Below are positions 1-9,908 of a DNA stretch of 64,000 nucleotides, one piece after another. This stretch comes from Ophiura sarsii. Lineage: Eukaryota > Echinodermata > Ophiuroidea > Amphilepidida > Ophiuridae. The DNA lies in assembly GCA_035610835.1 (NCBI GenBank), contig CM069447.1:63707060-63771059 (forward strand), in the 5' to 3' direction. The translations under genes and the position numbers were made by a program. Every line of letters starts with the position of its first letter. Position 1 is the first letter of the stretch. The notes below the pieces were generated by a model that ran no database searches, was not told the origin of the DNA, and was given only the letters and a program-made list of their open reading frames with translations.

Positions 1-337
1 GTTGTGTTGCCATGGCAACCGGGAAAAAATATAAAAAATTGAAACGAACATGATATGATTGGAAAATATATCAGCTTTCCAAAGATATAATAATATAGTT
101 TGATATACTTTGAATGAAAACTAATGATGTTATAGGCTTTAAAACAGGTACCTCTCATTTTTTGATTTACTGGGGAAAAATAAATCAGTGGTGAAAGGGT
201 TTAGGGATGCAAGTTATGAATGTTAAATGCACGTGCCGGTATGTCCAACATTACAATTGCATGTCCGATAATATATCTGTGCTATAACTGGAATACAATC
301 TGATACAATATGTTCACGCTTTCAGAGGGTGTCTTGG
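1..337. other. No gene seen
   Basis: AT-rich DNA without a convincing ORF, exon or repeat structure. Confidence 0.5.
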
Positions 338-582
338 TTAACACTTTCCACGCAGCAGGCATCTGCAGACGACATTCAAACATGTCACAAAATGTATCAA
401 AAATATCAAAATTCTTGAATTACATTACCATATTTGGAATCGCCTTAAGAAATACATTAAAATCAGTAAAAACATGCCTAGTATTGGTTCAGTATTTCTT
501 GAGATAAGACTTTGAAAGTTGGTAATGGTTTCTCAAGAATCTGTTTTGTATGCTAAAACATAGCCGCGTTGAGCACTGCTTA
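338..582 (+). mobile_element. MITE, TTAA/CACTTTCCACGCGGC family, copy 1
   Basis: Starts with TTAA followed by CACTTTCCACGCAGC. It ends with a decayed inverted copy (TAGCCGCGTTGAGCACT) near 561-577. The interior (CATGTCACAAAATG, CATGCCTAGTATTGG, CTTGAGATAA) matches copies at 29301, 33030, 17938 and 55540. It is non-coding; the small ORFs across it are chance. The right TTAA is lost. Confidence 0.75.
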
Positions 583-845
583 CAAGAGTAAAATTGCCAC
601 ATATAAATAGAAGTTAAATACAGTTCAACCAAATGTGACTTGTTTCTACTATGATAGTGTTGAAATATACATTTCACAGAGCCTGTCTCATGTTAAAAAA
701 AGACAGATACAAAAGACACCGCATTATATTACTACGAGAAAGAAAATCGCATTTCGCATAGCCTTTTTCAGGTTTCTTCAGAGACAAACTTAATTTTATT
801 TTTTGCCTTACCAGATTCAAGACGTCGATAACTCGGCAAAGGTAA
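583..845. other. No gene seen
   Basis: No feature recognised. Confidence 0.45.
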
Positions 846-1205
846 CGTGATGCGATCTGTGAAGAAATCTAAAACTGCTGATTACAGAACTGTTTTGATC
901 ATTTTTCTACGATCACTACAACAAAAAGTTATGAGTGAATGATGATTGTGATGTCATAAAAAGCTACAAAACAGGAAATCATGAAAACAGGCCATAAAAG
1001 ATACATAATTCAATAGGATAACATTATAAGGTAAATACTAAAAGTGACTTAAGTAAGTTTTTTAAGGTGAAAGTCATGAAAGATGATGACACAAAGTATT
1101 GGAATTTAATGTTCTTTAAAAAAATCTAAACTAATTTTTAATTTTCCCCATAATCCCTAGTTCACATTTTGCGACATCCGACGGGTTTTCACAGATCGCA
1201 TCACA
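846..1205. mobile_element. Inverted-repeat element with GTGATGCGATCTGTGAA ends
   Basis: The left end GTGATGCGATCTGTGAA (about 847) recurs inverted as TTCACAGATCGCATCAC at 1188-1204. The interior (CTGATTACAGAACTGTTTTG onward) closely matches 35731-35950. It is therefore a dispersed non-autonomous element of about 360 bp with no coding capacity. Confidence 0.7.
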
Positions 1206-2070
1206 TTATAACAGAGAATTCTGAACAGAGTGAATTCGTTTGTTTTCCTCCGAATGAGCGTCTACGTACGAGGGGCAGTCAATAAATAATGAAAGTGATC
1301 ATGGTATGGGATGCATGAGTGATTCTATTGAGGGGATAATGTGATCAATACAAAGTATGAACCTTTGTCTTTCAAACAATACACTTTTGGATTGTTAGAT
1401 ACCTTTGGTTATGTAACGTCATTAACATAAACACAATAGGTTTCAGACACTGACTGAAATCTGTCAATTATTTGGCTGGATATGTTATACGTTGAATATG
1501 GGTTGATTGATACATTTGCGTATATCTCGGCAATGCAAGCATAAAAAAGATAACACTTGGCACATAGTTAGAACACACACTTATCTCTGTTTGACACTCT
1601 TTTTTAGATCTGAATTCCTTAATACAAACAAGAAGGGACCATCTCAAATGCGCTTTTATTTAGCAAAATCCGCAATAATATACCTTAGAAAACAACAAAG
1701 GATAAAGAACAATGGAGGGATTATAATTTAATAAATTGTTGTGGGATGTAAAGCAATAATAGTGGGGATTTCAAAAGGAGCTGTTCATAAAATTTCCTCA
1801 AACCATTGAAATTATATGACGATTACTTACACAATACATATCTAGTAGCTCTAAAGATAACAGTAATAAGAGAGGTTGTGGCAGCCATCTTTGATTGATA
1901 CATTCATGTTTATCTTCATTTTGACTATCACAATATTTTTACACATTGATTTAAGCATTTTTCATTATTTCTGATTAGAATTAGATATCTCGTATGGCTC
2001 GTCTAAGATTCTCTGTATAGACGTTTGGCGATTGCTGACCTACAATCTTGTTCAAAACCTGTTGGGACAC
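1206..2070. other. No gene seen
   Basis: AT-rich sequence with short random ORFs only; no feature recognised. Confidence 0.45.
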
Positions 2071-2175
2071 TATACACGTTACTTTACTTTGCTTTACTTT
2101 ACTTTACTTTACTTTACTTTACTTTACTTTACTTTACTTTACTTTACTTTACTTTACTTTACTTTACTTTATTTC
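2071..2175 (-). repeat. (ACTTT)n microsatellite, 3' tail of a retroelement
   Basis: About 19 copies of a five-base unit, ACTTT on the plus strand. On the minus strand this is an AAAGT array directly following the A-rich end of the non-LTR element at 2176-3925. It is best read as that element's 3' tail, as is common for CR1/RTE/Jockey-type elements. The two overlapping plus-strand ORFs with LLYFT repeats are products of this array. Confidence 0.8.
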
Positions 2176-3925
2176 ATTTTATTTTATTTTTTATTTTTTT
2201 TAAATTTTGGGTACTCAAACATCATACAGAGATAGAAACATGTAATACATGCACATGATTAAATTGCACCAAGCAATTTGAATAACATAATAGGCCTAGA
2301 CATAATAAAATATGAGCAAAAGTACAAAGAATAGACCAAAAAGCTTTGAACACAATGCTTATTTCCATTGGGGTCCTTAACAAGCATAGAATCGCAGAAA
2401 AACCCAGAAAAACAAATGAAACGCATGATTGAAGCACAACGCCACTAACGAAAAACAAGGATAAAACAAATAAAAACAGGGCACGAACACAAATTGAGAC
2501 CAGCTCACGAATCAATTGAATCATAACTCGCCATGTGTCTTTTAACTAATTGTTTGAATAAACTAAATTTGTTGGTGTTCTTGATCTCGCTCGGCAATGA
2601 GTTCCAGAGATGAATAGCAATACTATAAAAAGTAAATTTAGCATGACCCTTTGAAAACGGAACAACACAATTGAATGGGCTACCCCTGGTACACTGAAAG
2701 CCAAACTAGAGTCTGGGTGACTCTAGAAATTGAGTCCAGCTACCTACGCGACTCTATCTCTAAAATGAATCCAGATTGTAACATTGATTCCATTTAAAGT
2801 GTCCCCCTGACTCCATATTTGAAGAGTCCATTTGAAGCCGTGTGCAGACGGCAATCAGACTGCACATGCGTGCATAGGAGAACCCAGGAATGAGAACAAT
2901 CAGTTTATGAAGTGAGGTAAAGTAATAAGCATGTAATTGCAACGTTTGCTTGTCGAGGCTGCTGTTATAACACGGTTAGGAGTCTAAAATCGAAATTTCA
3001 CTTGTCATGCTTTTGATAAGCTTACCTATTATAATTATTATTCCACTCATTTTACAAGCAATTACTATGAAAGTATCGACGACTCCACGGTTAGAGTCAA
3101 TTGACTCTGCATGTAGAGTCAATATGACTCCACGGGTAGAGTCAATTGACTCTGTCATGAAAATATGTACATGTTAATTTTGATTTATTTTATAATTGTG
3201 CATGACCCCGCAGGTAGAGTCAATTGACTCCACAGGTAGGGTCAATTGGACTCTCTTGTGACATTCAGGTGACTCCTTTTGCGTTTCAGTTCTAGTTTAC
3301 TCCACTTAAAGATTCACTTGACTCCATTCTGGCTATCAGTGTACTATATTTATGCAAAGATGGTAAAATACAATTTAAAATAACCAGGAGACAAATAATG
3401 ACAAATCTTTAAAACATGGTTAAGTTTAAGCTGCACAACCCTATCCCGGCTTGATAACATCCCTACCATGTCCAATTCTTTTTGACCAATTTGGGTACGC
3501 GGTCCCTCACCCAAATTAAACATTGTTAAACGGACAATTTTGTTCTGCATGGTTTGAAAACGATTTTTGAATTTTTGAGAAATAGCTGAATACCAGGAAG
3601 AGCATGCATAATCAAAGTAACACATAATCAATGTTGAACACAGTGTCTTGCGGGTTTTTAAATTTAAACAATCAGAGTGTGCCTGTATACAAATTTAAGT
3701 CTCCCGCTGGCCTTTTTAAGGCAATCGAATCCCCTGAAATAGTATTGTCAAGTGTGACCCCTAAATACGTGACAGTACAAATGACAGATAAATCACCCAC
3801 AGAATTTAGCTTCCTCTTAGTACCGGTACTAAATATATGTTTCACTTTTGTTCTGATGTGGTCAAAGCCTGAGAGAGATTTTAGACAACGCAAACGGAAA
3901 CGGAAACGGAAAACTGTTCTCCAAA
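2176..3925 (-). pseudogene. Non-LTR retrotransposon, 5'-truncated, RT C-terminal half
   Basis: Minus strand. At 3893-3672 there is an RT segment with KSLSGFDHIRTKVKHIFSTG and then VTYLGVTLDNTISGDSIA, the thumb-side YLGV motif of non-LTR RTs. After a frameshift, 3631-3350 carries CYFDYACSSWYS and QTMQNKIVRL. The domain resumes at 2689-2520 with TRGSPFNCVVP, LWNSLPSEIK and FKQLVKRHM, then a stop. An A-rich 3' UTR runs to about 2176 and the AAAGT tail follows. The catalytic YxDD part and the endonuclease are missing. At least one frameshift and one insertion (2692-3341) make it dead. The clade (CR1/Jockey-like) is uncertain. Confidence 0.85.
2692..3341. mobile_element. 650-bp TIR element inserted at TA inside the retrotransposon
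   Basis: Ends are CACTGAAAGCCA and TGGCTATCAGTG (imperfect inverted repeats), flanked by TA at 2690-2691 and 3342-3343. The interior is built from GAGTCAATTGACTC-type palindromes. Removing it together with one TA joins the retrotransposon frame as KYSTRGSPF, which supports these boundaries. No transposase is encoded. Confidence 0.8.
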
Positions 3926-3938
3926 TAAATATTTCCCC

Positions 3939-4125
3939 CGTTTTTTTCTCTATATTGTATTGTTAGATCAAGGGCACGATATGAATACTAAAAATGGGAA
4001 ACAATGGAGATATCTCGATTCCCCCCCCCCCCCCCCCCCGTTTTTTCTCTATATTGTATGGTTAGATAAATGGCACGATATGAATACTAAAAATGGAAAA
4101 CAATTGGAGATATCTCGATATAATA
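3939..4125. repeat. Tandem duplication, about 95-bp unit
   Basis: The segment poly-C, GTTTTTTCTCTATATTGTAT, then CACGATATGAATACTAAAAATGG and GATATCTCGAT occurs twice in a row. The second copy carries a longer run of about 19 C. Confidence 0.8.
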
Positions 4126-5103
4126 CGGCATTTTCATGATTGTAAGCAATATTAACTCTTGCAGACTTGCACATAGTATAGTATCAACTCGAATGTATTG
4201 CTATACCTTTAGCATACTGGAATCGAATAGGAGAGAGCGGGGAGTGTTCGCCCCATTTTCATTTGAAATGGCCTAGCTGCCTAGAGACGTCAATTTTAAA
4301 GATTGAATGGACCTATTGACATTACATGAAAGCTTGATATCTTGGCTACATATACGACCAACATTTCAGTACCCTAGGCCTTACTGTAAAGGAATGGGTA
4401 AAGGATAAAGACAGGTGTCAAAATGGTGAACTTGCCCCGACCCCGGGGCAGGTTCGTCCATATGCCAGGACAAGTTCGCCATGGTCTCATAATTAGGCTT
4501 CATAATCAAATATGTACACATTTGTTATGCAATGTGATTTTCTTCCAAAATAACATTTAGAGAGTCCAGAATTTTTACGGAAATACTCGTTTAGCATTTA
4601 AAAATTATATTAAATACCACCTTCTAATTTTAGTGCTACTCCATTCCACATAGCTGATTTTTATAATTATGAATAGGCTACATGAAGTGACTAACAATTT
4701 TGAAATTATTCAAAATCTTAATCATGTAAATCAAGCACAATAAGTACATTGACCCGATAACTACGCATGTCCCACATACAATGACGGATTTATAACTGCA
4801 TCAAATCCATAACCTATCATGGGATACCTACACTGAAAAATAAATTGGTGTCACAGCGACGCCTTCTTGGAGTCAACTGTAAATGACACTTACAAAGGCG
4901 TTATTTTGACTCCAAAATTGGTGTAATCGTCAATGATATGGGTTTGCACATAATTTACGGTGACACCATTAAGTGTCCGACGGACACCTTTCAGTGATCA
5001 TTTAGTGATTTACACCAAAACTGGTGTCAGATTAATTGAAATAACTCCAAGGGCGTCAATAGTTGGCGGGAAAGCTCACGGTTTTTAGAGGCGTCGAAGC
5101 AGC

Positions 5104-5272
5104 ATGACACCAATTGGTGTAATTCTGACACCAATTGGTGTAATTCTGACACTAATTGGTGTAATTCTGACACCAACTGGTGTAATTCTGACACCAATTG
5201 GTGTAATTCTGACACCAAATTGGTGTAATTCTGACACCAAATTGGTGTAATTCTGACACCAAATTGGGCGTC
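5104..5272. repeat. Tandem array of CACCAATTGGTGTAATTCTGA, about 8 units
   Basis: The 21-22 base unit is ACACCAATTGGTGTAATTCTG with small variants (ACTAATTGGTGT, ACCAACTGGTGT, ACCAAATTGGTGT). Each unit holds the palindrome CACCAATTGGTG. Isolated half units (AATTGGTGT, CCAAAATTGGTGTAAT) precede the array from 4843. Confidence 0.9.
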
Positions 5273-5292
5273 TATCAACATATCAACGCATG

Positions 5293-5753
5293 CGTTTTCT
5301 CGTCGCCATTTTGTTTGCATGTTACGAGCCGGTAAGACTGGTAAGTACCGATCTGCTCCATGTCCAGACATTTTTGATAATAATTATGATACAATTAGCG
5401 TAATGTAAGCCTTGTTCATGTTGTTTAATATTGCGCCAACTAACTGATGAAATGAATTACAATTTCATAGTCAGAGACTAGCATTTTGTTGGACTGTGTG
5501 TCAGTGCATGAACCTACTAGTACTATGTGTGTGTTCGTCATGCATGCATACGATGATATGTGCAACATTACATACATGTCATGCATGTAGCACGATTTAT
5601 CTGGCTCAGTGGTCATCTTTTTCATACGGACGTCTTACATTACGCTAATTGTATCATAATTATTATCAAAAATGTCTGGAAATGGAGCAGATCGGTACTT
5701 ATAAACCAGTCTTACCGGCTCGTAACATGCAAACAAAATGGCGACGAGAAAAC
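5293..5753. repeat. Foldback: about 120-bp inverted arms around a 220-bp loop
   Basis: The left arm 5293-5412 (from GTTTTCTCGTCGCCATTTTG to GCGTAATGTAAG) is repeated almost perfectly in inverse at 5634-5753. The loop carries CATGCATG-type palindromes. It is a MITE-like hairpin. Confidence 0.9.
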
Positions 5754-6130
5754 GGCTCCTAAACATGTGCTATCTCAATATATAATAAAAACTTGACACA
5801 AATAAAATACCCAACATATGGCTATATTTGATAAATTAAGCAACAGTTGCTATACAAAAATGCTCAATATATAATGAAAACAATTCACAAATTAAGCAAC
5901 AGTCACAAAATGCCCAACAAATGGTTAATTAATAATACCCAACTGTTGTGTAATTAAAACTGTGCAACTGCTGAGTAACTGGAATTGTCAACTGTTGGTG
6001 AAAACATGTTGTTGGGTAAATTTTACGCAACTGTTAAGCGGTTGCATACTTCAACAACGTTGTGTAAAATGTTGAGTAAATATTTAAGCAACCTTTTTGC
6101 AGTGTAGGTGTACACTCCCCGCTCTCCCCT

Positions 6131-8311
6131 ACTGCTAATCAGTCAAATTCGTTGTTACGATTCATGCCACAGTGATGCCTCGTATGTTAAATTAAAGCAT
6201 GATAGTCACTTTTTGAGTTTTCTATATGTGCAATCTTCAGAATAGTCAATCAGATAGTCAATTAGTAGAAAATAATTTAATTTTGGAGAGACTTGGAATC
6301 GCTCCATTAAGTCCTGTATATTTTATGAAGACCTCTCAGTTCTCTCAGCAAATGTGACTTTTGTAGTGTTCCCTATAGGGGAGGGTTAAGCTTGGTGGTT
6401 GTCCTGATTTGGTTCTGGCTAATTACGGCATATTTTTCATATCAAATTAGTCATTGCTTGCGTTTATAGTCTGTTAAAGAGATATCTGAACCTGAGAACG
6501 GTGCTTGACCGATAGGTACGTTTTGAGTCTTAGAATTGGTGAAATGATAAGCACTTTGGAGATATTTTGCTGTTTTTCATCCGTTTCTGTCACACTAAAT
6601 GGTCATTCGGTTTTCACTGCATCTCCAGAAAAGTACAACCAGTACTCAGACCGATATTTATAGCTGAGATTAAAAGCTACAATATTGTGGAATATTTCAT
6701 AAGACGGCATCTATGAAAAGATAAATAAATAAACCTGCATATATAGTGATACCAAAGTTATGAGGTAGGAGGTAGAACTTATTGAATGACCCTCGTAGAT
6801 TGAGTTTGAAGGTCATTTTTGAGGTTAACAAAATAAATTTTTTGACACATTTTGGTCGAAATCTTAAAATCTAAAAAAAAAAATGAAACAATAAAAATAA
6901 AAAATCCTAGAGAATTGTCTTTACATGATTTGGTGCAATTTCGGCATTTTTTAACCCAAAACTGATTTTGTTACGTTGTCCGAAAACATTTGAGCTAAAA
7001 AAGTGATTTTTATTGGTCAAAATGTAAAAAAATCCGAATATTTAGTGAAATTTGATACCAAAAAATGGATTCTCTGACTCATTTCCTTTCCAATAATGTA
7101 TATTTTCACATTAATAGTTCAATAGTTACAGCGCTTGATAAACTTCATGTAAAAAGGGATAACACCTCCCTTAAAAACCGTTCCCTCATTTCCATTCCCG
7201 AATTGCCCATCTTTTCCAGGCCTAGTGTAGTTTGTAGTTTAATCTTACCACGGTTTAGAAAAATAGCGATTCGAATTGTCTTTTGGATACATTTGGCTTG
7301 ATCATCAAAAATGGTCTATTATTACTTGTGTTTTACAATTCTTTAATTATATTTTTGCCTAATGGACTCCACAAAAGGCATGCTTATGGGGTAAAGCAGG
7401 CATGATAAATGAGCTGCGAAAGAAATAATCTCGCATAAATTCTATGAAAAGAAGGAAATTTGTCTTTCGGCAGCTCGAGAGTTACCCCCCTTGCATCGCG
7501 CTGGTTTCTAATTTTGAATACGATTTATTCCATCAAAATAAGCAGTCGGGTTCCAAAGCGTCGGCAATAACAATTTTCCTTTCATCTTCGAGCTTCCGAA
7601 AGTGAGATTCAAATTCTATTTTGAGGACAACGTCATCGCTACCCCCCTTATCGTGTACAAATGTTGCACTAAAAGGTACAATTTTCATGACAAAACCCTG
7701 TTTTTGTAATTGAATAGTTCAATGGTGTATTAATTACATGATGCCACTTCTAGCGTCCAACCTCTGTTGCGTGCTACTGTGATCCTGTCTTGTCTAAACG
7801 GAAAATACCGGTTCGATTCCCGAAATTCCCTTATGATTTATTTTTTTAAACATGGTGGTGACTTAACGAAATAATTCAATATAATGGCCCAGGTATTGAC
7901 ATTCTTTATTATTTATTTATTATTAATCAATTGATTTATTAAATGTGTATGTATTATTATTTTTTATACATCTTTTTTATTTACTTTTAATGTATTTATT
8001 AATTAATTTTTAATTTTTAATTAATTAATTAATTTATATAACTAGGCATATGTGTTTATTCATTTATTTGATTATGTATTCGTACATTTCAATAGTATTT
8101 TATTTCATGTTAAATAATTAATTAATTAATTAATTTGATTGACTGATTGGTTAGTTAACTGATTGTTTGAAATTATTTCTACAATTTTGCATGCATCAGT
8201 GTGGATAGGTTTAAATATTTCATAATAAATTGGTCATAAATGTATCATTGAGTAAATAATGCATAAATTGATAATGAATTGTATGATAGAAATCTCCCAT
8301 TTATCATCATA
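6131..8311. other. No gene; AT-rich DNA
   Basis: No supported exon. A 40-base segment at 6758-6800 (GAGGTAGGAGGTAGAACTTA, then TTGAATGACCCTCGTA) recurs at 60735-60776. 7900-8150 is almost pure A/T with TTAATTAATTAA runs. Confidence 0.5.
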
Positions 8312-8964
8312 CAGGGTGTATCAGAAAGAACTGTACCGTGTTTCTAAAATACATTAAAAAAAAAAAATATTATTGTTTTTAATTTAAACACCTGCAATAT
8401 AAAGGTGAACATGTTTCCTATATTATATGTTAATTTCATTGAGATATCTCTTTTTGTTCTCGTGTGGCAAGACATAATCGAAAATCGATGAAAATCGTAT
8501 TTTCAATTTCAATCAATCCTCTCTACCACTTACCCAACATTTCAAACAATGTAGCCCACACCACATAAGCAATATTCAAAACTCCCGCCAAAGAAAGGAA
8601 AGTTAAAACCACTCAAGCAGAACAAATCTTGAGTTTATTTGCGGATTAAAAATCAAAATGTATGATGTGAAAAGTTGAGATATGGCGACCAAAAATAAGC
8701 CCTGTCCTATGGACGGATGGATCTCAGGTAGGGTTAGTAATTTCACAGATTTTTAAATTCATCATTTCGACCAAATTGAAATCTACCATCTTTACCAGAA
8801 AGTCTGTATTTTCCATCAGAAATGTCCGATTTTCGAAATTTAAAATTCTTATGAAAGCTGGGCGTTTGCGCAAGATATGTGTGAAAACGGTTTGAACAAT
8901 ATCAATCGAATTCATACCGTAATAAATCATATTGCCTCGGTACAGTTCTTTCTGATACACCCTG
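8312..8964 (-). mobile_element. 653-bp TA-flanked TIR element, CAGGGTGTATCAGAA family, copy 1
   Basis: The ends CAGGGTGTATCAGAAAGAAC and its inverse are near perfect for about 28 bases, flanked by TA at 8310-8311 and 8965-8966. TA target plus CAGGGTG ends suggest a Tc1/mariner-type non-autonomous element. A second copy lies inverted at 56570-57280. The minus-strand 93-codon ORF runs through the terminal repeat and is unlikely to be a gene. Confidence 0.85.
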
Positions 8965-8966
8965 TA

Positions 8967-9260
8967 TCTATGTAATCGTCCATCGGGCAAATCAGAAATT
9001 ATCATTTAGTTACAGCATAAACTGTTAATTTATGCTTCAACTTACTCTTGGGTCCGTTCAGGTATAAGATTTAGCGTAAATTACTCGCAAGTTACTAGCC
9101 TAGTAGCTTACCCCGGTTTGGTGTTGGGTTACGCCTCAGTTACTAGCGAGGTAGCGCTATTCTTCATCTACCAGTCATTGGTGCACTCGGCCGTTTAGGT
9201 TCTACTTTGAACATTTTTCTCTACGAATGGTCGCTGAAATATTTACAGGTGTCAATTTGA
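8967..9260. other. Left flank of the Penelope-like element, no gene
   Basis: No ORF or repeat recognised apart from a GTTACTAGC motif occurring twice. Confidence 0.4.
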
Positions 9261-9273
9261 ATATTTTTATAAA
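9261..9273 (+). repeat. Left target-site duplication of the Penelope-like element
   Basis: ATATTTTTATAAA here is repeated exactly at 13357-13369, directly outside the two terminal repeats. Confidence 0.9.
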
Positions 9274-9277
9274 ATTT

Positions 9278-9878
9278 TTTGTATCTGTGCAACCTATCAC
9301 TTGTATTTTTTACCCATTTGGTTTTTTTCCACTTTTTCTTCACTTTATTTTTTATTTTCCTATTTTTTACTTCTTGGTATGTGTGACACTATGTTTTTAT
9401 TTTCGACATTGTCTCCTATGCACAGTAATTTTCATTACTCGTTCCAGTGCATTTCCATTATTTGTTACCATTTACATTTACATATATTTTTATTATTTAT
9501 TTGTAGTCATCAATCAATTATAGATTTTACTCTCCATTTTTTATATATCCCATTTGCCTTTTACTTTTTAATCTCCCCTTTGTCTATGTCATCCTTTTGT
9601 TACATTATCCACTTCATCAATCAGCTGTCAAGTTTGTTATACCTTCCCCTATTCATCCATCTGTCACTTTGACCCCCACTGTGTTACATTATCCCATGTG
9701 ACTTCCTGCCCTTTGTTCCCATGTCTATATATATGTAGTGTATGTTGTATTCTGTCATTTTACCTTCGATAAAGATTCTGTTAGAATCGAAACGTCAGGT
9801 CCTCTTATATTTATTACATTTACTTACACAGGCTATTTTTGTGGATAAGCAGTTTGCATTCAGCTTTTACATTATATT
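9278..9878 (+). repeat. Left terminal direct repeat (pLTR) of Penelope-like element
   Basis: 601 bp from TTTGTATCTGTGCAACC to CTTTTACATTATATT, matching 12761-13361 with constant offset 3483 and no difference that I could see by eye. It is T-rich on the plus strand, so the ORFs inside it are low-complexity artefacts. It carries a hammerhead-like motif at 9765-9796. Identity of the repeats argues for recent insertion. Confidence 0.93.
9765..9796 (+). ncRNA. Hammerhead-like ribozyme motif in left pLTR (degenerate)
   Basis: TTCGATAAA, then the stem GATTC-TGTTA-GAATC, then GAAACGTC. GAAAC and the closing CGTC fit the 3' half of a type-I hammerhead with a minimal helix III, and a stem II is perfect. 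The 5' core CTGATGA is not intact (TCGATAA, or CGATAAA if the stem is kept flush). Hammerheads are known in pLTRs of Penelope-like elements. Activity is doubtful from this sequence. Confidence 0.5.
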
Positions 9879-9908
9879 ACTTCATTTTCTGTTGCAGTAT
9901 CCCTTACG

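Larger units (their letters stand above)
4828..6108. mobile_element. Nested element with TACACTG ends (candidate)
   Basis: CCTACACTGAAAAA at 4826 and TTTTTGCAGTGTAGG near 6096-6109 form short inverted ends just inside the outer 4230-6129 element. Between them are the CACCAATTGGTG array, the 120-bp foldback and a region rich in CAACTGTTG and GCAACTGTT words. It may be one element or several fused ones. Confidence 0.5.
4230..6129. mobile_element. 1.9-kb TA-flanked TIR element containing nested elements
   Basis: The left end GGAGAGAGCGGGGAGTGT and the right end, whose reverse complement is GGGGAGAGCGGGGAGTGT, form terminal inverted repeats flanked by TA (4228-4229 and 6130-6131). Sub-terminal sequence repeats the words TTCGCCCC, CTTGCCCC and CCGGGGCA. 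It resembles in style the GGGGAGGATGGGG element at 51513-53378. No transposase ORF is present, and much of the interior is other elements (4828-6108). The superfamily is not assigned. Confidence 0.75.

Noticed and set aside
2025..2258. ORFs with LLYFT repeats
   Set aside because: Translation of the ACTTT microsatellite.
7750..7832. Possible tRNA (GGTTCGATTCCC B-box at 7808-7819)
   Set aside because: No A-box, no acceptor stem and no anticodon arm could be placed upstream.
8724..9005. 93-codon minus-strand ORF similar in protein to the ORF at 56460-56834
   Set aside because: Both ORFs run through the terminal inverted repeat of the same non-coding element; the similarity is that of the DNA copies and no domain is recognisable.
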